From DATAEK01 sp036258055 (GTDB lineage: Bacteria; Acidobacteriota; Vicinamibacteria; Vicinamibacterales; 2-12-FULL-66-21), in the NCBI GenBank assembly GCA_036258055.1, contig DATAEK010000113.1:1-46553 (forward strand): DNA of 46,553 nucleotides, in the 5' to 3' direction. The notes beneath the pieces were generated by a model. It was given only the letters and a program-made list of their open reading frames with translations, was not told the origin of the DNA and searched no databases. Both the position numbers and the translations under genes were made by a program. This document shows positions 16,543-24,326 of this stretch, in pieces. How positions within the stretch are numbered: the first letter of the stretch is position 1; every line of letters starts with the position of its first letter.

Positions 16543-16577
16543 GCGGACAGCGGACAGCGGACAGCGGACTGCGGAAA
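16543..16577 (+). repeat. Heptanucleotide array (GCGGACA)3 plus two variants, right flank of the PadR/permease cassette
   Basis: Five consecutive 7-bp units: GCGGACA three times, then GCGGACT and GCGGAAA. It lies between the PadR promoter and the end of the second permease gene (stop at 16599), inverted relative to 13176-13196. Confidence 0.75.
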
Positions 16578-16598
16578 GCGAGAGCGAAGAAACGAAAG

Positions 16599-19256
16599 CT
16601 ACTCGTGGCGCAGCGCGACGATCGGATCCACGCGCGTTGCTCGCCGCGCCGGAACTGCGCACGCGACCAACGCGACGCCGCCGAGGACGAGCGGGACCGC
16701 CAGGAACGTGGCCGCGTCGGTCGTGCTGACCTGATGGAGGAATCGCGTGAGCAGCCGCGTGACGGCCGCGGCGCCTGCGAGACCGAGTGCTCCTCCCGCG
16801 GCGGCCAGCACGAGACCTTCGCCGATCACGAGCCGCATGATGCTCGCGCGCCGTGCGCCGAGGGCCATCCGGATGCCGATCTCGTGCGTCCTCTGCGACA
16901 CCGAGCAGGCAATCAGGCTGTAGACACCGGCCGCCGCAAGCGCGAGCGCCAACAGCGAGAATCCCCCGAGAAGTACCGTGTAGAAGAGGGGGTCGGTCGT
17001 GCTGTGCGCGACGATGTCGCTCATCGTGGAGATGCCGTAGAGCGGGAGATTCGGGTCAATCTGCGCGAGTGTCCCGCGCAGTGCGGCAGCGACACGTTCG
17101 GGCGGGCCCGTTGTGCGAACAACGAACGTCATATCAACGATCAGCCAGCGCCGAGCGTCCATGACCTGCAGATACGGTTGATAGAGTGCCGCCAGCCGCC
17201 GCTCGCCCAGGTCGTCCTGAATCACGTCGCCGACGACGCCGACCACCTCACGCCACGTTTCATTTCCGAACCCGACGTTCAGCCGGCGTCCGATGGGATC
17301 CTGATTCGGCCAGAACCTCCGGGCGAGCGACTCGCTGACGATCACCACGCCGGGAGACGATTCCGTATCGTGCTGATCGAACAGTCGTCCTTTGATCAGC
17401 GGGATGCCGGCGGCTCGGAAGTAGTCGCCGCCGACGGCGAGCTTTCGCGCCCACGCGCCGCGGCGTTCCTCTGTTTCGCCGTCAATCGTGAAGCTGCCGG
17501 AGATGCGCGCCCCGTACCGGTTGAGCGGCAGCGCGTTGACGATCCCCGACGCCTGCACGTCCGGCAGTGCGGCGATTCGTTCGACGGCCTGCGTGTAGTA
17601 CGCCCTGGCCTCGGCCCCTGTCGGATACGTCGCATCCGGAAGCGTGATGCTCGCGGTCAGGAGCCCGCGCGGGTTGAAGCCGATCGCGGTCTGAGGCAGG
17701 AGCACGAAACTCTTGAGGAGGAGACCCGCGCTGACCAGGAGCACGACCGCAAGCGACACCTCGGCGACGACGAGGGTTCGACGGAGACGCTGGCGGTCCA
17801 CGCTTCCCGCGGCGCGGCCGCCCGCGTCCTGCAGCGAAAGCGTCAACGGCGCGCGCCCCGTCCGCGCGATCGGCGCGAGGCCGAACAGCAGTCCCGTCAA
17901 GATGGACAACAGCAGCGTGAAGCCGAGCATGGAGCGATCGAGGACGATCGATTCGAGGCGCGGGATGTCGGTCGGCGCGAGCGCCACGAAGAGCGGCAGA
18001 AGCCATCGCGCGATTAGCAGTCCCAGGCTCCCTCCGATCACCGCCAGCAGCACGCTCTCCGTCAGGAGCTGCCGGACGATTCGCCGGCGCCCGGCGCCGA
18101 GCGCGGCGCGCACGGCGAGTTCACGCGGACGGCTCGCCGCCTGCGCCAGCAGGAGGTTCGCGACGTTCGCGCACGCGATGAGCAAGACGAGCCCCACGGC
18201 GCCGAGAAACACGAGCAGCGACGATCGAATATCCCCGACGATGTGCTCGCGCAGCGGGTGGACCGCGAGGTCGATCCGGCGCTCGTCGTCGGTCTGCCGC
18301 GCGTTGATCTGGTGAACGATGACCGCCAGATCGGCCTGCGCGTCCGCCGCGGTGAGTCCAGGGCGCAGGCGGGCCACGACCGACAGATAGGCGTTGTCGC
18401 GCTTCGGGCTGATCGATGCCGGGATCCACGCCTCGGCATTCTTCGGGAAGCTGAAGCCCGCCGGCATCACGCCCACGATCGTGCACGGGTCTCCTTCGAC
18501 GCTGACGGATTTGCCGACAACGGAAGGATCGCTTCCGAAGCGCCGCTGCCAGAGACCGTGCCCGAGGATGACCGCCGTCACCGGCGTGTCGTGGCCGATG
18601 CCGAAAATCGATCGACCCGTTTCCTCCGGCAGAAACGTGCGGCCCAGCATCGGCTGAACGCCCATTGTGCGGAAGAAGTCCTGGCTGACGCGTCCGATCA
18701 GCACGCGATCCGGCTCGGCGCCGCCGGTCAGGTTGCTGAGCCATGTCCCGGCAGACGCCGCCATGCTGTCGCAGACGTGGCAGCCCTCACGCCACTCGAT
18801 GAAGTCCGGCCCAAACACCGGCATAAAGGATTCCTTGGCGCTTCGGGCTCCGACCATCATCAACCGCTCGGGTTCAGGGAATGGCAGGGGACGCATCAGC
18901 ACGCCGTAGACGACGCTGACGATCGCGCTCGTGGCGCCGATGCCGAGCGCGAGAGTCATGATGACCGTTGCCGACAACGCCGCATCGCGGCGCATCGTCC
19001 GCAGCGCGAACCGGAGGTCGATGATCAGATCGTCGATGAGCCGCAGCCCGCGCGATTCGCGGCAGCGATCCTGGTACGCCTCAGGATTCCCGAACTCGAG
19101 GCGGGCCTGGCGCATCGCGTCGTGTCGCGGGAGCCCCGTCTTGACCAGCGCCTCCACGCGAGAGTCGAGGTGGAACCGCAGTTCGTCGTCCATGTCGCGC
19201 TCGAAACTTGAGCGGTGCAGGGCTGCGCGGACGAGAGAACGGAGTTTGCGGAGCAT
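16599..19256 (-). CDS. Second MacB/FtsX-like ABC permease of the acidobacterial orphan type
   Basis: 885 aa with the same two-unit architecture as the first permease but a different N-terminal prefix (residues about 1-80: ERDMDDELRFHLDSRVEALV, then RQARLEFGNPEAYQDRCRE), the other prefix type common in these proteins. LSATVIMTLALGIGATSAIV is the first transmembrane helix. RELAVRAALGAGRRRIVRQL and HEIGIRMALGARRASIMRLV are FtsX parts; it ends VPARRATRVDPIVALRHE. No ATPase is adjacent. It is probably transcribed with the PadR gene at 19788. A module B repeat sits between them and ends 21 nt before the ATG at 19256. Confidence 0.9.
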   Translation of the reverse strand: MLRKLRSLVRAALHRSSFERDMDDELRFHLDSRVEALVKTGLPRHDAMRQARLEFGNPEAYQDRCRESRGLRLIDDLIIDLRFALRTMRRDAALSATVIMTLALGIGATSAIVSVVYGVLMRPLPFPEPERLMMVGARSAKESFMPVFGPDFIEWREGCHVCDSMAASAGTWLSNLTGGAEPDRVLIGRVSQDFFRTMGVQPMLGRTFLPEETGRSIFGIGHDTPVTAVILGHGLWQRRFGSDPSVVGKSVSVEGDPCTIVGVMPAGFSFPKNAEAWIPASISPKRDNAYLSVVARLRPGLTAADAQADLAVIVHQINARQTDDERRIDLAVHPLREHIVGDIRSSLLVFLGAVGLVLLIACANVANLLLAQAASRPRELAVRAALGAGRRRIVRQLLTESVLLAVIGGSLGLLIARWLLPLFVALAPTDIPRLESIVLDRSMLGFTLLLSILTGLLFGLAPIARTGRAPLTLSLQDAGGRAAGSVDRQRLRRTLVVAEVSLAVVLLVSAGLLLKSFVLLPQTAIGFNPRGLLTASITLPDATYPTGAEARAYYTQAVERIAALPDVQASGIVNALPLNRYGARISGSFTIDGETEERRGAWARKLAVGGDYFRAAGIPLIKGRLFDQHDTESSPGVVIVSESLARRFWPNQDPIGRRLNVGFGNETWREVVGVVGDVIQDDLGERRLAALYQPYLQVMDARRWLIVDMTFVVRTTGPPERVAAALRGTLAQIDPNLPLYGISTMSDIVAHSTTDPLFYTVLLGGFSLLALALAAAGVYSLIACSVSQRTHEIGIRMALGARRASIMRLVIGEGLVLAAAGGALGLAGAAAVTRLLTRFLHQVSTTDAATFLAVPLVLGGVALVACAVPARRATRVDPIVALRHE

Positions 19257-19277
19257 GGAGATGTCTTTTCTTCATTT

Positions 19278-19430
19278 GTCGCGGGGCCCCACCCCCGCGA
19301 CCTGCCAGCGCTTCGCTTCGCTCGCGCCGCTGGCTTGTGGCTTCCGGGTGAAACGTGCAGCAGTCGGTCAGCCTTCACCCCAGCGCCTGCCAGCGCTCGC
19401 GCCGCTGGCCTGTTACATCCGGGTCAAAGT
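19278..19430 (-). repeat. Module B structured repeat upstream of the second permease
   Basis: On the minus strand two CCAGCGGCGCGAGC...GCGCTGGCAGG units are followed by the terminal hairpin GTCGCGGGG, loop GTGGGG, CCCCGCGAC (9 bp, 19301-19278), then ACAAATGAAGAAAAGACAT and the permease ATG at 19256. The outer stem GTCGC/GCGAC differs from the nuoD copy (GCGCG/CGCGC) with pairing kept. The tail resembles that before nuoD (ACACTGAGAAAAG). Confidence 0.8.
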
Positions 19431-19449
19431 CGTTGCAATTGGTCGCCTG

Positions 19450-19788
19450 CTATATCTCCTTGACCCGCGCTCGCAGGGCGAGCTCCATTGCATTCACCAG
19501 CCGGTTCCAGCTCTCCGTCTCCTCCTTCAGCCGGCGACGCCCAGCCGGGGTCAGACGGTAGAACTTGGCTCGACGGTTGTTGTCCGACGTGCCCCATTCC
19601 GTGTCGAGGAGGCCCTGGTGCTCGAGGCGATAGAGCGCAGGATAGAGCGCGCCCTGTTCGATCGTCAGCGCCTCGTTCGAGATCTGTTGAATGCGGAGCA
19701 GCACGCCGTAGCCGTGCAGCTCGCCGAGCGATACGGCTTTGAGGATGAGGAGGTCCAGGGTGCCCGGAAGCAGTGCGGCCTGCGCCAT
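19450..19788 (-). CDS. PadR-family transcriptional regulator
   Basis: 112 aa. LLPGTLDLLILKAVSLGELH, GYGVLLRIQQISN, IEQGALYPALYRLEHQGLLD and AKFYRLTPAGRRRL form the winged-helix PadR domain, of the subtype that accompanies acidobacterial permeases. It is separated from the permease by about 190 nt containing the module B repeat. GGAG lies 7 nt before the ATG. The predicted promoter overlaps the end of selA and carries CTTAGGAGAG twice. Confidence 0.93.
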   Translation of the reverse strand: MAQAALLPGTLDLLILKAVSLGELHGYGVLLRIQQISNEALTIEQGALYPALYRLEHQGLLDTEWGTSDNNRRAKFYRLTPAGRRRLKEETESWNRLVNAMELALRARVKEI

Positions 19789-19792
19789 CGCG

Positions 19793-19838
19793 CTCTCCTA
19801 AGGCATCTAGGAATAGCGCGTCTCTCCTAAGTTGTCAA
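19793..19838 (-). promoter_or_regulatory. Possible promoter and operator repeats of the second PadR gene, overlapping the selA stop
   Basis: On the minus strand TTGACA (-35, 19838-19833), a 17-nt spacer and TATTCC (-10, 19815-19810). The -35 box includes the selA stop codon. CTTAGGAGAG occurs at 19831-19822 (inside the spacer) and at 19802-19793, where it holds the GGAG ribosome-binding site; the copies are 29 bp apart. TCCTA...TAGGA also forms a small inverted repeat around the -10. The -10 is weak. Confidence 0.5.
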
Positions 19839-21211
19839 GGAGTGTGCGAGGCGGTGATGACGAGGTTGGCGAGCAGGTCGTCCTGACCCGGCGGGACGGT
19901 CCGGAGGTCCAGCACCAGCCGATTCTGTTCGATGCGCGCGATGACCGGCGGGTGCTGCCGTCGCAGTGACGCGTCGAGCGCGCTCGGAGACCTGTGCGCG
20001 ATCGCGATCAGCCTGGTCGGAAGCGACATGCCCGGGGCGCTGCCGCCGCCAATCATCGAGCGGCCGTCGACGACCTCGACCTCGAGACCTGCCGCACCAA
20101 GTCGTACGCCGATGGCCTCAGCCCTGCGGCCGATGTCCTCCGTCCTCGTTGCAATCATCCGGGCGACGGGAATCGTGTCGGTCGCGCGACCCGCCGCGTA
20201 CTCCGCGAGCGTGGCTTCCAGGGCGGCGTAGGTCATCTTGTCCACGCGAAGCGCGCGCATCAGCGGATGTCGACGGATTGTCGTGATGACGGGCTCACCT
20301 CCAGCGAGGATACCGGCTTGAGGGCCTCCCAGCAGCTTGTCGCCGCTGAACATGACGAGATCGGCCCCCGCACGGATGCTGTCGCGAACGTCGGGCTCGT
20401 CCCGCAGTGCCTCGCTTCCGAGCGGCACAGACAGGTACCCGCTTCCAAGATCTTCCGCGACCGGTACGTTGAAGCGTCGTCCAAGTGCGACGAGTGCGCT
20501 GAGATCCGGCCGTTCCGTGAAGCCTTCGACGCGGAAGTTCGACGGATGGACTCGGAGAATCAGGGCAGTCCGATCGGAGATCGAGGCGGCGTAATCGGCC
20601 ACGCGTGTCCGGTTCGTGGTTCCCACTTCGCGCAGAATCGCTCCCGACTGCGCCATCACATCCGGGACACGGAATCCACCACCGATCTCGACGAGTTCAC
20701 CCCTCGAGATGATCACTTCGCGTCCGTTCGCGAGCGCGGCAAGCGCCAGCAGCGTCGCCGCGGCGTTGTTGTTGACGACAACGGCAGACGGAGCACCGGT
20801 CAGCCGGGCGAGCAGGCGTTCGGCGTGGACGTGACGGTGGCCGCGTGTGCCGTCGCTGAGGTTGTATTCGAGATTCGTGTACCCGCCAGCGAGCGACGCC
20901 ACCCGTTGTATCGCCGCCTCCGCCAGCGGGGCGCGGCCGAGATTGGTGTGAATCACGACGCCCGTGGCATTGATCACCGGCCGGAGTGACGGGTCCGCAT
21001 CGCGGGACAGTCGCGACGCGACGCCCCGTTCGATCCGGTCGACCACATCGTCTCGATCGTGCCCCTCGGCGAGCGCGCGACGAACGTCGTCTGCTTCGGC
21101 ACGGAGCGCATCAACGAGCGCGTCGCGTCCGTACGTGTGCTCGAGCGCGCGCATGGCTTCGCGCTGCCGCAACTGCTCGATCGAGGGGATCAGGCGAAAC
21201 GTTTCGGGCAC
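19835..21211 (-). CDS. selA: L-seryl-tRNA(Sec) selenium transferase
   Basis: PLP enzyme, 458 aa, that converts Ser-tRNA(Sec) to Sec-tRNA(Sec) using selenophosphate. The N-terminal tRNA-recognition region (LIPSIEQLRQREAM) and VINATGVVIHTNLGRAPLA, LEYNLSDGTRGHRH and EDLGSGYL all fit. The PLP lysine is K292 in FSGDKLLGGPQAG. It starts at GTG 21211 with only a weak AAGG upstream. The length is typical. selB, selD and tRNA-Sec are not in the window, and no selenoprotein frame was recognised. selA implies that the genome can decode UGA as selenocysteine. Confidence 0.95.
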   Translation of the reverse strand: MPETFRLIPSIEQLRQREAMRALEHTYGRDALVDALRAEADDVRRALAEGHDRDDVVDRIERGVASRLSRDADPSLRPVINATGVVIHTNLGRAPLAEAAIQRVASLAGGYTNLEYNLSDGTRGHRHVHAERLLARLTGAPSAVVVNNNAAATLLALAALANGREVIISRGELVEIGGGFRVPDVMAQSGAILREVGTTNRTRVADYAASISDRTALILRVHPSNFRVEGFTERPDLSALVALGRRFNVPVAEDLGSGYLSVPLGSEALRDEPDVRDSIRAGADLVMFSGDKLLGGPQAGILAGGEPVITTIRRHPLMRALRVDKMTYAALEATLAEYAAGRATDTIPVARMIATRTEDIGRRAEAIGVRLGAAGLEVEVVDGRSMIGGGSAPGMSLPTRLIAIAHRSPSALDASLRRQHPPVIARIEQNRLVLDLRTVPPGQDDLLANLVITASHTP

Positions 21212-21257
21212 CTTGGCACCTTCGGTCCGTGCAGGATATCATCACGTTTTCGACCAC

Positions 21258-21695
21258 ATGAGCCCCGCCGACGAGAACACTCCGCCTGCTGTTGACGTGC
21301 CCGAGTACCGCCCGGTCGAGCGGTTCTGGCCGTACCGCGATCTGCCGGAGCAACCGACCGACGAAGAGCTCGCGCGGCTCGATCCCGCGCTCGCGGAGGC
21401 GCTCTTCGGGGCGCCGCGCCGGCCGTTCTCGGTCTCGCTGGAGTTTCCGCCATTCGAAGGCCCTGGCTACGTGCGCGCCCTCGAAATGGCGCGGGCGTCT
21501 GCGGAGTATCTCGAGATTGGCACCGGCGACCAGGTCCGTCACCGGGCGAGGTTCTTTCCCGGGGACGCGCGGCGGCTGCGGGATCTCTTCGAGATCGTCG
21601 GTCGCCTCGACGCCTGCGACGTGCTCATCGACGATCGTCCGGTTCCCTACGCCCGCGAGCTGTGGTTGCCGCTCGTCTGGATCCTCATCCGCTGA
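21258..21695 (+). CDS. Conserved-looking protein of unknown function
   Basis: 145 aa, not recognised. ATG 21258 lies 46 nt from the divergent selA start. The sequence is acidic and Pro/Arg-rich: ERFWPYRDLPEQPTDEELAR, RPFSVSLEFPPFEG, FEIVGRLDACDVLIDDRPVP and a hydrophobic end ELWLPLVWILIR. There is no signal peptide or transmembrane helix except possibly the C-terminal tail. Coding is supported by GC-rich third positions, a clean start and a 20-nt spacing to the next gene on the same strand, suggesting a two-gene unit. No function is proposed. Confidence 0.65.
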   Translation: MSPADENTPPAVDVPEYRPVERFWPYRDLPEQPTDEELARLDPALAEALFGAPRRPFSVSLEFPPFEGPGYVRALEMARASAEYLEIGTGDQVRHRARFFPGDARRLRDLFEIVGRLDACDVLIDDRPVPYARELWLPLVWILIR

Positions 21696-21715
21696 GCGAC
21701 GCGACTCTACGTCCG

Positions 21716-22300
21716 ATGGCCGACACCACCGACATCCAGCGCGATCTGCAGACGCTCACGGCAGACCTGAAGCGCCTCGAGGCGGAATACAACATGTTTT
21801 TCGCCGGCCGCCTGCCCCGTCCGCCCTGGGAGACGCGGGGCCGGGTCGAGGCGATGATCAAACGCTGGGACCGCGGCGCCATCCAGACGACCGGCGATCG
21901 GTTTCGCTTCGAAACGTTGCAGTCGCGGTTCCAGTCGCTCGTGGACCTCTGGGATCGCGGCCTGCGGGCGCGCGAGGAGGGACGTCCGGGGCCCTTCGCT
22001 CAACCTCGGCCCGTTGCCCGGCCGAGCAGGCAGGAAGCCGACAACAAGCTGCTCCACGTGACCGCGTTCAAGGATCCGGTCCGCGAGATCGACAAACTGC
22101 ACTCCCTTTACGACTCGCTCATGGACGCCAGGCGTCAGTCGGGCGACGAGGTTGTCCCGTTCCACAAGTTCGCCGCCCTGGTGAAGGACCAGGTCACGAA
22201 GCTGCGACAGTCGGGAAGCGAAGAAGTGGCTTTCCGCGTTGCGCTGAAAGACGGAAAGGTGAACTTTACGGTGCGGGGATTGAAGGGAGCGAAGGACTGA
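21716..22300 (+). CDS. Coiled-coil-rich protein resembling the MXAN_5187 C-terminal family
   Basis: 194 aa cytoplasmic protein. The N-terminal half is helical: LTADLKRLEAEYNMFFAGRL, then RFRFETLQSRFQSLVDLWDR. A linker rich in Pro and Arg (residues about 95-115) leads to a second part, FHKFAALVKDQVTKLRQSG, ending in a small strand-rich piece EEVAFRVALKDGKVNFTVRG. This layout resembles the uncharacterised MXAN_5187 C-terminal domain family (recalled, not searched). ATG 21716 gives MADTTDIQRDLQ; GTG/other starts upstream at 21662 overlap the previous gene. Function unknown. Confidence 0.7.
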   Translation: MADTTDIQRDLQTLTADLKRLEAEYNMFFAGRLPRPPWETRGRVEAMIKRWDRGAIQTTGDRFRFETLQSRFQSLVDLWDRGLRAREEGRPGPFAQPRPVARPSRQEADNKLLHVTAFKDPVREIDKLHSLYDSLMDARRQSGDEVVPFHKFAALVKDQVTKLRQSGSEEVAFRVALKDGKVNFTVRGLKGAKD

Positions 22301-22322
22301 CGGGAGGGACAAACAACCGGAG

Positions 22323-22349
22323 ACCGGAGGCGCCAGAGGCGCCCCCGGT
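22323..22349. terminator. Strong hairpin between two convergent genes, possible bidirectional terminator
   Basis: ACCGGAGGCGCC-AGA-GGCGCCCCCGGT, a 12-bp stem with one mismatch, between the MXAN_5187-like gene and csp. In the csp direction it is followed by CTCCGGTTGTTTGTCC, a weak U-rich stretch; in the other direction there is none. Confidence 0.5.
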
Positions 22350-22362
22350 TCCCGATCGGGAG

Positions 22363-22569
22363 CTAGCTGGCCTTGGTCACGTTGCCGGCCTGCGGGCCTT
22401 TGGGGCCGTCAACGATCTCGAATTCGACCGCCTGGCCCTCCTCGAGCGTCCGGAACCCGTTGCCCTGGACCGCCGAGAAGTGGACGAACACGTCACTGCC
22501 ACCGTCGCGTTCGATGAAGCCGTAACCCTTGGCGTTGTTGAACCACTTGACCTTGCCTGTGATACGCAT
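22363..22569 (-). CDS. csp: Cold-shock domain protein
   Basis: 68 aa single cold-shock domain, an RNA/ssDNA chaperone. MRITGKVKWFNNAKGYGFIE contains RNP1 (KGYGFI) and DVFVHFSAVQ is RNP2-like; FEIVDGPKGPQAGNV is the usual end. ATG 22569 is preceded by AGGAAAAG at good distance; the longer frame upstream is leader. A near-consensus promoter (22716-22744) gives a leader of about 140 nt that contains an early intrinsic terminator (22654-22681), so expression is probably controlled at the RNA level, as is known for cold-shock genes. Confidence 0.96.
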   Translation of the reverse strand: MRITGKVKWFNNAKGYGFIERDGGSDVFVHFSAVQGNGFRTLEEGQAVEFEIVDGPKGPQAGNVTKAS

Positions 22570-22653
22570 CGTACTTTTCCTGCCTTGCAATGTCGCGGCT
22601 CGGGACGCCGCTTGACCCATCCATCAACCCCGGGGTGCGAGGGTAATGGACAT

Positions 22654-22681
22654 AAAAAAAGACCGCGAGTGCCGCGGCCTC
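22654..22681 (-). terminator. Intrinsic terminator inside the csp leader
   Basis: On the minus strand GGCCGCG-GCACT-CGCGGTC (7-bp stem with one G-U), followed by TTTTTTT (22660-22654). It lies about 30-55 nt after the predicted start of transcription and about 85 nt before the csp ATG. A second hairpin CGCTGG-GCGGG-CCAGCG precedes it. It has no other gene to terminate on this strand. Confidence 0.8.
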
Positions 22682-22715
22682 GGCTTACGACGCTGGCCCG
22701 CCCAGCGCCGCAGAT

Positions 22716-22744
22716 ATGCTATCTCTGCCGCAGGGGATTGTCAA
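22716..22744 (-). promoter_or_regulatory. Promoter of the cold-shock gene
   Basis: On the minus strand a perfect TTGACA (-35, 22744-22739), a 17-nt spacer and TAGCAT (-10, 22721-22716). The predicted transcript starts near 22709. It lies in the 188-nt divergent gap with purH, whose ATG is 14 nt beyond the -35 box. Confidence 0.75.
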
Positions 22745-22757
22745 CAAAACGTCACAT

Positions 22758-24317
22758 ATGCGTGCAATTCTGAGCGTTTCTGATAAGGCCGGGCTCGTCG
22801 AGCTGGGTCGCGAATTGTCCTCCCTGGGTGTCGAGCTGGTGTCGACTGGCGGCACCGCCAAAACCCTCGCCGCCGCCGGCATTCCCGTCGTGAACGTCTC
22901 GGAGATCACGGGTTTTCCGGAAATGATGGACGGCCGCGTGAAGACCCTCCACCCCCGCATCCACGCTGGCATTCTGGCGCGCCGGAATAGGCGAGACGAC
23001 CTCGACGCGATCGGCGCGCACGGGATCGTCCCGGTTGACCTGGTCATTGTGAACCTGTATCCCTTTGCGAAGGCAGCCGAGAATCCTGACACGCCGTTCG
23101 ACGATCTCGTCGAAGAGATCGACATCGGCGGTCCGAGCATGGTCCGCGCCGCCGCGAAGAACTTCCGCGACGTCCTCGTCGTCGTGGATCCGGCGGACTA
23201 CCCACGCGTGGTCGCGGCGCTCCGTCAGAACGGTGGCCCTACGCTCGAGTTCCGTTTGGAGCTGATGAAGAAGGCGTTCGTGCACACGGCGCAATACGAC
23301 GGAACGATCGCCGCAGCGCTCCAGTCCGTCGAAGTGGCGGACGCGGCCTTCAGGCGCGGCGTCGTCCCGGCGCACGCCACGCGCAAGGATCTTCGGTACG
23401 GGGAGAACCCGCATCAGCACGGCGGCTGGCTCGCAGGCCCCACCGGAGAACGGATGTGGCGCGTGCACCAGGGGAAAGAGCTCTCGTACACTAACCTGCT
23501 CGACCTGGACGCGGCCGCCCGGATCGTCCTCGAATTCGTGGAACCGGCGAGCGCGGTGATCAAGCACACGAACCCCTGTGGAGTGGCCACGGGTCAAACC
23601 ATCGCGGAGGCCTACGTTTCGGCGCGCGATGCGGACGCGCTGTCTGCGTTCGGCGGCATCGTGGGCCTCAACCGTGAGCTGGACGCGAACGTCGCGGCCG
23701 CGCTGAAGTCCACGTTCATCGAGGCGGTCATCGCGCCCTCCATCGACGATGCGGCGCGCGAGATCCTCGCGGCCAAGCAGAACCTTCGCGTCGTCACGGC
23801 GGACTTCGACGCGCTGCTCGCCGCATGGGCGGCTCAGCCGGTCGAGGAGTACCGGACATTTCTCGGCGGAGTGCTGGCTCAGGAGCGTGATCGCGTGACC
23901 GAAGCCCAGGATCCCTGGCCATCGGGTGATTTTCCAATGGTGGTCACGAAGCGCGCGCCGACACCGGAGCAGTGGACGGCGCTGCGGTTTGCCTGGCGCG
24001 TCTGCGCGCACGTCAAGTCGAATGCGGTGATCTTCACATCCGCCGATCGAACCCTGGCGATTGGAGCTGGGCAGATGAGCCGCGTGGATGCCGTGAAGGT
24101 CGCGGTCATGAAGGCCTCGGCGGACGCACTCCGCGGCACGGTCGCAGCCTCCGACGCGTTCTTTCCGTTCCGCGACGGGCTCGACGCCATCGCGGACACC
24201 GGCGCTGTCGCGATCGTGCAGCCCGGCGGCTCCATGCGCGACGCCGACGTCATCGCCGCCGCCGACGAGCGTGGAATCGCCATGGTCTTCACGGGCCGGC
24301 GGCACTTCAGGCACTGA
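22758..24317 (+). CDS. purH: Bifunctional AICAR formyltransferase / IMP cyclohydrolase
   Basis: Catalyses the last two steps of IMP synthesis, 519 aa. The N-terminal MGS-like cyclohydrolase domain (residues about 1-190) shows LVSTGGTAKTLAAAGIPV, PEMMDGRVKTLHPRIHAG and IDIGGPSMVRAAAKN. The transformylase domain shows LRYGENPHQHGGW, HTNPCGVATG (catalytic KH in VIKHTNPCG), DALSAFGGIVGLNRELD and GQMSRVDAVKVA, ending QPGGSMRDADVIAAADE then FTGRRHFRH. ATG 22758 begins MRAILSVSDKAGLVELG, the normal N-terminus; no Shine-Dalgarno precedes it. Divergent from csp. Confidence 0.97.
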   Translation: MRAILSVSDKAGLVELGRELSSLGVELVSTGGTAKTLAAAGIPVVNVSEITGFPEMMDGRVKTLHPRIHAGILARRNRRDDLDAIGAHGIVPVDLVIVNLYPFAKAAENPDTPFDDLVEEIDIGGPSMVRAAAKNFRDVLVVVDPADYPRVVAALRQNGGPTLEFRLELMKKAFVHTAQYDGTIAAALQSVEVADAAFRRGVVPAHATRKDLRYGENPHQHGGWLAGPTGERMWRVHQGKELSYTNLLDLDAAARIVLEFVEPASAVIKHTNPCGVATGQTIAEAYVSARDADALSAFGGIVGLNRELDANVAAALKSTFIEAVIAPSIDDAAREILAAKQNLRVVTADFDALLAAWAAQPVEEYRTFLGGVLAQERDRVTEAQDPWPSGDFPMVVTKRAPTPEQWTALRFAWRVCAHVKSNAVIFTSADRTLAIGAGQMSRVDAVKVAVMKASADALRGTVAASDAFFPFRDGLDAIADTGAVAIVQPGGSMRDADVIAAADERGIAMVFTGRRHFRH

Positions 24318-24326
24318 CGAGTGGTC

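Noticed and set aside
13320..19211. Plus-strand frames antisense to both permease genes (13320-14240, 15054-16124, 16464-18017, 18243-19211)
   Set aside because: Charged, repetitive translations without motifs; the opposite strand holds well-defined permeases.
20964..21257. Longer N-terminus for the unknown protein starting at 20964
   Set aside because: It would run antisense through the start of selA, with Ser/Arg-rich low-complexity translation; ATG 21258 is cleaner.
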